From Synechococcus sp. NB0720_010 (GTDB lineage: Bacteria > Cyanobacteriota > Cyanobacteriia > PCC-6307 > Cyanobiaceae), in assembly GCF_023078835.1 (NCBI RefSeq), contig NZ_CP090898.1, forward strand, positions 372,001 to 436,000: DNA of 64,000 nucleotides. The letters run 5' to 3'. The notes beneath the pieces were generated by a model. That model did no database searches. It was not told the origin of the DNA and saw nothing but the letters and a program-made list of their open reading frames with translations. The translations under genes and the position numbers were made by a program. The first letter of the stretch is position 1, and every line of letters begins with the position of its first letter. This document shows positions 58,521 to 64,000 of the stretch, piece by piece.

Positions 58521-60458
58521 ATGAATCAACGCTGGCGCACGATTGCTCTTTGGGTTCTGCCCATCAGCGTCGCTGTCCTCCTCGGCTGGCAAGTCCTGGG
58601 CGGCGGCTTCGGTGGAGTCAGCCGGTCCTCGGGAACAACCGTGGCACCGCGGAATGCCGCTGTCGCTCGGATGAGCTACGGCCGCTTCATCGATTACGTC
58701 GATGCCGGACGCGTCACCGCGGTTGACATCTTTGACGGTGGCCGCACCGCCGTTGTTGAAGCCGTTGATCCCGACCTGGACAACCGCGTGCAGCGCCTGC
58801 GCGTTGACCTCCCTGGTCTTGCCCCTGAGTTGGTCAACAACCTCAAAGAGCAGGGCATCAGCTTTGACATCCATCCCCCCCGCACCGCGCCTCCAGCGCT
58901 CGGCCTGCTGGGCAACCTGCTCTTCCCCCTGCTGCTGATCGGTGGCCTGGTGCTGCTCTCTCGCCGTGGCGGTGGCGGCATGCCCGGTGGCCCCGGTCAG
59001 GCCATGCAGTTCGGCAAGACCAAGGCCCGGTTCGCCATGGAGGCTCAAACCGGTGTGATGTTTGACGACGTCGCCGGCGTTGAAGAAGCCAAGCAGGACC
59101 TGCAGGAGGTCGTCACCTTCCTGAAGACTCCAGAGCGCTTCACCTCTGTCGGCGCAAAGATCCCCAAGGGTGTCCTCCTGGTGGGCCCTCCTGGTACGGG
59201 TAAAACTCTGCTTGCCAAGGCCATCGCTGGTGAGGCCGGCGTGCCCTTCTTCTCCCTCTCCGGCTCGGAATTTGTGGAGATGTTCGTGGGCGTTGGCGCC
59301 AGCCGCGTGCGCGACCTGTTCAAGCGGGCCAAGGAAAACAGCCCCTGTCTGATCTTCATCGACGAGATCGATGCCGTCGGCCGTCAGCGGGGCGCCGGTG
59401 TTGGCGGCGGCAATGACGAACGGGAGCAGACCCTCAACCAGCTGCTCACTGAGATGGACGGCTTCGAGGGCAATAGCGGGATCATCATCATTGCGGCCAC
59501 CAACCGCGCTGACGTTCTCGACTCCGCCCTGCTGCGTCCGGGCCGTTTCGACCGCCAGGTTCAAGTCGACGTTCCCGACATCAAGGGTCGTCTGGCGGTG
59601 CTGAACGTGCACTGCCGTGACAAGAAGCTGGCCGATGACGTCAGCCTCGAGGCCATTGCTCGCCGGACTCCCGGTTTCTCTGGCGCTGACCTCGCCAACC
59701 TCCTCAACGAGGCTGCCATCCTCACGGCCCGTCGCCGAAAGGAAGCCACTGGCCTGGCCGAGATCGATGATGCGGTGGACCGCATCATCGCCGGCATGGA
59801 GGGCAAGCCCCTCACCGATGGCCGCAGCAAGCGACTGATCGCCTACCACGAAGTGGGCCATGCCCTGGTGGGCACCCTGGTCAAGGCCCATGACCCCGTC
59901 CAGAAGGTCACCTTGATCCCCCGCGGACAGGCCCAGGGCCTGACCTGGTTCTCCCCCGATGAAGAGCAGATGCTCGTGAGCCGTGCTCAGCTTCGGGCGC
60001 GAATCATGGGTGCCCTCGGCGGCCGGGCTGCAGAGGATGTGGTCTTTGGCTATGCCGAAGTCACCACCGGTGCCGGCGGCGACATTCAGCAGGTCGCCTC
60101 CATCGCCCGCCAGATGGTGACCCGTTTCGGCATGAGTGACCTGGGTCAGTGCTCGCTCGAGGCCGGGAACCAGGAGGTTTTCCTGGGCCGCGATCTGATG
60201 ACCCGCAGCGATGGCTCCGACGCCACCGCAGCTCGCGTCGATGCATCCGTGCGCAAGATCGTTCAGAGCTGCTACGAGGAAACCGTCAAGCTCGTGTCCG
60301 AACACCGAGCCTGCATGGACCGTGTTGTAGAGCTCCTGATTGAGAAGGAGAGCCTCGATGGCGATGAGTTCCGCGCCATCGTCAGCGAATTCACCACCGT
60401 CCCCGAGAAGGAGCGCTTCTCTCCTCTGCTGAGCAGCACCGAAGCTGCCTCGGCCTGA
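58521..60458 (+). CDS. ftsH: ATP-dependent zinc metalloprotease FtsH
   Basis: A 645-residue membrane protease with two N-terminal membrane helices (about 8-25 and 130-148). The AAA domain has Walker A GPPGTGKT near 223 and [14 protein letters not shown], with the second region of homology at [11 protein letters not shown]. The protease domain carries HEVGH near 447, which binds zinc. FtsH degrades membrane and damaged photosystem proteins such as D1. Cyanobacteria have several FtsH proteins; which this one is cannot be told. A strong terminator follows. Confidence 0.95.
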   Translation: MNQRWRTIALWVLPISVAVLLGWQVLGGGFGGVSRSSGTTVAPRNAAVARMSYGRFIDYVDAGRVTAVDIFDGGRTAVVEAVDPDLDNRVQRLRVDLPGLAPELVNNLKEQGISFDIHPPRTAPPALGLLGNLLFPLLLIGGLVLLSRRGGGGMPGGPGQAMQFGKTKARFAMEAQTGVMFDDVAGVEEAKQDLQEVVTFLKTPERFTSVGAKIPKGVLLVGPPGTGKTLLAKAIAGEAGVPFFSLSGSEFVEMFVGVGASRVRDLFKRAKENSPCLIFIDEIDAVGRQRGAGVGGGNDEREQTLNQLLTEMDGFEGNSGIIIIAATNRADVLDSALLRPGRFDRQVQVDVPDIKGRLAVLNVHCRDKKLADDVSLEAIARRTPGFSGADLANLLNEAAILTARRRKEATGLAEIDDAVDRIIAGMEGKPLTDGRSKRLIAYHEVGHALVGTLVKAHDPVQKVTLIPRGQAQGLTWFSPDEEQMLVSRAQLRARIMGALGGRAAEDVVFGYAEVTTGAGGDIQQVASIARQMVTRFGMSDLGQCSLEAGNQEVFLGRDLMTRSDGSDATAARVDASVRKIVQSCYEETVKLVSEHRACMDRVVELLIEKESLDGDEFRAIVSEFTTVPEKERFSPLLSSTEAASA

Positions 60459-60472
60459 AGCTGAAGAACAAC

Positions 60473-60500
60473 AAAGCCCGCGGTCAACCCGCGGGCTTTT
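60473..60500 (+). terminator. Rho-independent terminator of ftsH
   Basis: Stem AAAGCCCGCGG/CCGCGGGCTTT with a 5-nt loop (TCAAC) and a T-run. It starts 15 bp after the ftsH stop and overlaps the last codons of the convergent DUF2256 gene. Confidence 0.85.
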
Positions 60501-60675
60501 TGCTGTCTAGACGGCAGCGGTCGGAGCAATAAATCACCTGCTCCCAAACCGATGCCCATTTTTTGCGCCATTGGAAAGGGCGCTGGCAGACAGGGCAGAT
60601 TTTGCTGGGACGTTCACTTGGTGGGCGCCCCCGGCCGCCCACCGCTCCGCTGCGTTGACCGCGCCCGCGGGCCAT
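60484..60675 (-). CDS. DUF2256-family zinc-binding small protein
   Basis: A protein of 63 residues. A basic N-terminus ([20 protein letters not shown]) is followed by [16 protein letters not shown] and [14 protein letters not shown], where two CxxC-like pairs bind zinc. The second half is the conserved DUF2256 motif. It often sits near photolyase or other genes in bacteria; here it is next to clpP. Its C-terminal codons lie inside the ftsH terminator. Confidence 0.83.
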   Translation of the reverse strand: MARGRGQRSGAVGGRGRPPSERPSKICPVCQRPFQWRKKWASVWEQVIYCSDRCRLDSKKPAG

Positions 60676-60690
60676 GGAGCCTTCGCTCGA

Positions 60691-61281
60691 TCAGACAGGG
60701 CGCACGGGGCGCTTGTCGATCACCTTGTCGATCAGGCCGTACTCGACTGCTTCGGCGGGAGACATGAAGAAGTCGCGATCGGTGTCGTCCTCGATGCGGT
60801 TCAGGGGCTGACCGGTGCGATCGGAGAGCTCCTGGTTGAGCTTCTTCTTGAGATACAGGATTTCGTCGGCCTGAATGCGAATGTCGCTGGCCTGGCCCTG
60901 GGCCCCGCCCAGGGGCTGGTGGATCATGATCCGCGAGTGGGTCAGGCTGCTGCGCTTGCCCTTGGCACCGGCGCAGAGCAGGAAGGCGCCCATCGAGGCA
61001 GCCAGACCAACGCAGACGGTCTGCACATCAGGCTTGATGTGCTGCATCGTGTCGAAGATGCCCAGGCCGTCGTAGACGGAGCCGCCCGGGGAATTGATGT
61101 AGAGGAAGATGTCCTTCTCGGGATCCTCGGCTTCCAAGAAGAGCAGTTGGGCAACGATCCGATTGGCGGACTCTGAGGTCACCGGTTCGCCCAGGAAGAC
61201 GATGCGCTCCCGCAAAAGGCGGGAGTAGATATCAAAAGCGCGCTCACCACGGCCCGACTCTTCGATCACGATCGGGATCAT
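60691..61281 (-). CDS. clpP: ATP-dependent Clp protease proteolytic subunit
   Basis: A 196-residue serine protease from ATG 61281. [27 protein letters not shown] (catalytic Ser) and [11 protein letters not shown] (catalytic His) identify ClpP; the Asp is in the last third. It forms the 14-mer chamber for ClpC/ClpX. A GTG two codons upstream could also be used. Several clpP paralogues exist in cyanobacteria; this one cannot be numbered. It lies 15 bp upstream of the DUF2256 gene on the same strand. Confidence 0.94.
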   Translation of the reverse strand: MIPIVIEESGRGERAFDIYSRLLRERIVFLGEPVTSESANRIVAQLLFLEAEDPEKDIFLYINSPGGSVYDGLGIFDTMQHIKPDVQTVCVGLAASMGAFLLCAGAKGKRSSLTHSRIMIHQPLGGAQGQASDIRIQADEILYLKKKLNQELSDRTGQPLNRIEDDTDRDFFMSPAEAVEYGLIDKVIDKRPVRPV

Positions 61282-61377
61282 GGTCACGGGCGGCCTCTGC
61301 AGATGGGCGGATCCTACTGAGGTTCAGCCCTGTTCAGCGTTCTCAGCGAGCTAGGGTCGCCTGAACTTGATGGATGT

Positions 61378-62064
61378 TTGAGCGTGGGTGCGAGCCTGAC
61401 CGTTGCCGATAGCAAGCGGGCCTTTCACCAGGCGTTCCCCTACGTCATCGCGCCGCTCTATCGCCGCCTGGTGGACGAACTCCTGGTGGAACTGCACCTG
61501 CTGAGCCATCAGAAGGGGTTCCAAGCCGATGGCCTCTTTGCCGTTGGTCTGACCCAAGTGTTTGACAGCTTCTCCAACGGTTACAAGCCCGAGGCGCAGC
61601 GGGAGCCCCTGTTCCAGGCCCTCTGCAGCGCCAACGGCTTCGATGGGGGGGCCTTCCGTCAAATGGCATCCGACGCCGCTACCCAGGTGGGCCACCACAG
61701 CCTCGATGAGGTCAAGGGCTGGTTGAGCAACCGCGGCGAAGGCGCACCTGCGCCAATCGCCGGACTGCTGCACGGCGTGCAGCGCGAAGACTTCCACTAC
61801 TCCCGACTGGTCGCCGTCGGACTCCTGAGCCTGCTTCAACGGGCCCAGGGCGCCGAAGCGATGGATCCTCAGGCCCTACGCAGCGCTGCCCACGAGATCG
61901 GTGAGGCCATGGGCCTGATCAAAGCCCGCGTCGACAAGGACCTCAGCCTCTATGCCGGGAACATCGAGAAGATGACCCAAGCGGTGGAACTGATGGAAGA
62001 GACCCTGGCCGCCGAGCGCCGTCGCCGCGAGCGTGCCGCAGCCGAGCACGAGGCCAATCACTAA
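61378..62064 (+). CDS. thf1: Thf1/Psb29 photosystem II biogenesis protein
   Basis: A 228-residue protein. TVADSKRAFHQAFPYVIAPLYRRLVDELLVELHLL and GLFAVGLTQVFDSFSNGY are the Thf1/Psp29 signature, followed by a long C-terminal helix. In Synechocystis it is needed for PSII repair and for keeping FtsH protease complexes stable, which fits its place near ftsH and clpP. TTG 61378 is used; GTG 61384 is the alternative. Convergent with the next gene, overlapping by 4 bp. Confidence 0.88.
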   Translation: MSVGASLTVADSKRAFHQAFPYVIAPLYRRLVDELLVELHLLSHQKGFQADGLFAVGLTQVFDSFSNGYKPEAQREPLFQALCSANGFDGGAFRQMASDAATQVGHHSLDEVKGWLSNRGEGAPAPIAGLLHGVQREDFHYSRLVAVGLLSLLQRAQGAEAMDPQALRSAAHEIGEAMGLIKARVDKDLSLYAGNIEKMTQAVELMEETLAAERRRRERAAAEHEANH

Positions 62065-63299
62065 AGCTTGAGTTCGCCGCTCAGGGCCGTTTGCCCGTCA
62101 ACTCCTCTGGGGTGTTCACCCGTGATCTCCAGCTGACCGGCGCGCCGGACCACCAGAGGCAGCAGTGAGGGAAGCAGCCCCTTGGCCTGCAACTGGCTAG
62201 GCCTGAGTTGCAGGGACCAGCTTGCGGGTCGTTCAGCGACCTCAGCCGCAACGGCGGCAGGAGGTGGGCCAAGGAAAAGCAGCAGCTGCTGCTTCGAAAG
62301 CCAGCGCCAGCCGCCTTGGGCCACGCCATCGCGACTCCAGAGCCGTTGACCAGCGTCACCAGGGCTCGGAGCCAGACCTTGATCCTTCAGGGCTTGCTCC
62401 ACGGCCGCCAGCCGCGCCGTCCAGAAGGAACGACCGTCCCGCAGCCGCAGCTGCAGCTGAAGGCCCGCCAGGAACGGACCCCGTTCAACGGCCGAGAGAC
62501 GCAGAACAAAGGGGCTTTGTGACAAGCGCTTGAGGGCATCGGCCTTGAGGCCGTAGCGCTCGGCGAGCGCCTGCTTCAAGGCGCCACTACTCAACAGCCC
62601 GCGCAGCAGGAGCTCCAGCTTCGGGCCCTGCAGAGCCAGCAGCGTGGGAGGCGCCAGCGCGCGCGTCTGAGCTCTGGGAACCGGGCGGGGGCCCGCCGCC
62701 AGGCTGCCGCGGGCTGCATCGGCCTCACCGCTCCAGAGCAGCCTGTTGCCCTCACTGCTGAGGGCCAGGCAGCCCTGCTGCAGGCTGCTGGCCAGGGGTG
62801 CCAGGGGACCCAGGAGCGATGAGAGGCCAGCAGCACTCCAATAGACCGCATCACCCCGTTGCAGCTGCTGAGCGCAACGCCGCTCAAGGCCGCGCAGGGA
62901 CGGTCGATCGAGGCGCAATTGCGCCTGAAGTTCGTTGCGCACCAGGGGGTTAGGGGCCACCAGGGTCAGCTGCTCAAAGCGGAGCGCGTTCTGAGGCAGG
63001 GGTGTCTTGGAGGGGACCTCAAGCACAAGGACCGCACCGGCTGAGCTGTGGGTTCCCCAGAATTGCCACCAGAGCTGAGGTCGAGCCGACCAAAGCGGGG
63101 CCGCCTGGGGACCAAGGCGCTGGGTCCACAGGGCCGGTGGCGGGTCGGCTGGACGGGAACGGTGGGTCTGAAACAGCGAGGCCTCCAGAAGGAGCCGATC
63201 GAGACCGCGGGCTGAGCCGCGAGGAAAGAGCCATAGAGCCAGGGCTGGTAGCAGCACCAGCAAGGCCGTCACTGCCAAGCTGTTGCGCAGGCCCTTCAT
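62061..63299 (-). CDS. Conserved membrane-anchored protein of unknown function
   Basis: A protein of 412 residues. One N-terminal membrane helix (SLAVTALLVLLPALALWLF) precedes a large Leu/Ala/Gln-rich domain that is probably periplasmic or lumenal. It has a mixed alpha/beta pattern with many RLDRPSLRG-type repeats but no motif I recognise. It starts 1 bp after the cofH stop, so the two are likely co-transcribed. Function unknown. Confidence 0.65.
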   Translation of the reverse strand: MKGLRNSLAVTALLVLLPALALWLFPRGSARGLDRLLLEASLFQTHRSRPADPPPALWTQRLGPQAAPLWSARPQLWWQFWGTHSSAGAVLVLEVPSKTPLPQNALRFEQLTLVAPNPLVRNELQAQLRLDRPSLRGLERRCAQQLQRGDAVYWSAAGLSSLLGPLAPLASSLQQGCLALSSEGNRLLWSGEADAARGSLAAGPRPVPRAQTRALAPPTLLALQGPKLELLLRGLLSSGALKQALAERYGLKADALKRLSQSPFVLRLSAVERGPFLAGLQLQLRLRDGRSFWTARLAAVEQALKDQGLAPSPGDAGQRLWSRDGVAQGGWRWLSKQQLLLFLGPPPAAVAAEVAERPASWSLQLRPSQLQAKGLLPSLLPLVVRRAGQLEITGEHPRGVDGQTALSGELKL

Positions 63300-64000
63300 C
63301 AGCTGACCGCTCCATAGAGAGTCGTGCGCTCCCGCACGGGCCGGCCCAATGTCAGCGCCGACGAGCGAAGAGCCTGAACCGATTGGCAGGTGCCCCCCTG
63401 GGCGCCCGCCATGCTTGTGATGCTCTCCTCCATCAGCGTGCCACCGAGGTCATTGCAGCCCCAGCGCAGGGCCTCCGTGGCACCAGCGAGGGTGAGCTTC
63501 ACCCAGCTGGGCTGATGGTTTCGGAACCATGGCCCGAGCAGCAGGCGCGCCTTTGCGGTGAGAAGCAACATCTCCAGGCGATCGGGTTGATCTCGTCCCA
63601 CGCGATGACGCAAGGCTGCCGGAGCTTGAGCTCCAATGAACGGAAGCAGAACGAACTCAGAAAAGCCAGCCTGTCCGGCCCGAAGCGCCTCCTGCTGCAG
63701 GGCCACCAGGGTCAAGAGATGAAGGGCACGATCGCGGGCATTTTCAATGTGACCGGCCATCAGCGTGGCCGTGCTGGCGAGGCCAAGGCGATGGCACTGA
63801 AGGATCACCGCGCACCACTGCCGAGCGCTGATCTTCTCTGGACAAAGCTGGGCGCGAACCCCATCGCTCAAGACCTCAGCAGCGGTACCGGGGATCGAAG
63901 CCAGGCCGGCTGATCGCAGTTGCTCGAGCACAGCCTGCAAAGCGCTCCCGTCCTGCTCAGCAATGAACAGCAGCTCCTGTGGGGAGAAGGCATGCAGGTG
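63299..64000 (-). CDS. cofH: FO synthase subunit 2 (CofH), C-terminal part
   Basis: The frame runs off the right edge, so the radical-SAM CxxxCxxC region is missing; 233 residues are visible. HLHAFSPQEL at the edge is typical of CofH, then GLASIPGTAAEVLSDGVR, ATLMAGHIE, FVLLPFIG and TLMEESITSMAGA. CofH/CofG make FO (8-HDF), the antenna of class I and FAD photolyases in cyanobacteria. It shares its stop base with the start of the next gene. Confidence 0.93.
   Translation of the reverse strand, partial: HLHAFSPQELLFIAEQDGSALQAVLEQLRSAGLASIPGTAAEVLSDGVRAQLCPEKISARQWCAVILQCHRLGLASTATLMAGHIENARDRALHLLTLVALQQEALRAGQAGFSEFVLLPFIGAQAPAALRHRVGRDQPDRLEMLLLTAKARLLLGPWFRNHQPSWVKLTLAGATEALRWGCNDLGGTLMEESITSMAGAQGGTCQSVQALRSSALTLGRPVRERTTLYGAVS

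Noticed and set aside
58413-60305. A 630-codon open frame antisense to ftsH
   Set aside because: ftsH is a certain gene on the other strand, and the antisense translation has no domain pattern. High GC commonly leaves long antisense frames open.

Overview
The window is a chromosomal segment of a picocyanobacterium of the marine/brackish Synechococcus-Cyanobium group. The evidence is the photosystem I subunit gene psaK, a PSII biogenesis gene (thf1/psb29), several cyanobacterial small-protein families (DUF1830, DUF2499/Ycf49, DUF3593), a high-GC and tightly packed coding style, and a set of glucosylglycerol genes. I see no rRNA or tRNA gene, no CRISPR array and no insertion sequence. The window starts inside a transporter gene and ends inside a cofH gene.

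Region 1 (1-11.3 kb) is a compatible-solute and glycerol block. It holds an ABC uptake system (ggtB partial, ggtC, ggtD, ggtA), the glucosylglycerol-phosphate phosphatase gene ggpP, a GH13 enzyme of the trehalose-synthase type, glycerol kinase and FAD-dependent glycerol-3-phosphate dehydrogenase. It also holds an unassigned 514-residue protein, divergent from ggpP, that may be a remote relative of NAD-dependent G3P dehydrogenase. Together these could recover or make glucosylglycerol and control its glycerol-3-phosphate precursor. A mechanosensitive channel gene, which fits an osmotic theme, follows directly.

Region 2 (12.4-24.2 kb) is housekeeping and envelope genes: rpmB, an exported peroxiredoxin, the ATP-grasp / alpha-E / transglutaminase operon, a csaB-like pyruvyl transferase overlapping a GT2 glycosyltransferase, small proteins, a PAS protein, an ABC ATPase and a secreted alpha/beta hydrolase.

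Region 3 (about 24.24-30.21 kb) is a clearly AT-richer island of about 6 kb. It has a tyrosine recombinase at its left end, about 300 bp of degenerate iteron-like repeats, a winged-helix-type protein, an unrecognised 296-residue protein and an opposite-strand operon of three exported proteins. A 20-bp bipartite repeat (two TCAAGCA heptamers 12 bp apart) lies 30 bp from the recombinase start and recurs twice at the right edge. This looks like a small integrative element, and it is the most interesting part of the window.

Region 4 (30.3-48.6 kb) is dense operons of ordinary GC: Nudix hydrolase, WbuC-type cupin, TauE exporter, SDR, a DUF296-glutaredoxin fusion, a DUF2993 / rhomboid / zinc-peptidase chain, a Nif11-like small protein, a PyrF-PyrE fusion, an ABC-2 exporter, a possibly self-regulated ribbon-helix-helix pair with palindromic operators, a lytic transglycosylase, a sugar-kinase-like gene, and psaK.

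Region 5 (48.6-64 kb) is core metabolism and proteostasis: a geranylgeranyl-reductase-family gene overlapping dxs, ilvA, scpB, yggT, a MazG-like gene, pyk, a MacB-type permease, ftsH, clpP, thf1 and partial cofH. Convergent genes often overlap, and several rho-independent terminators sit inside the end of the opposing gene.
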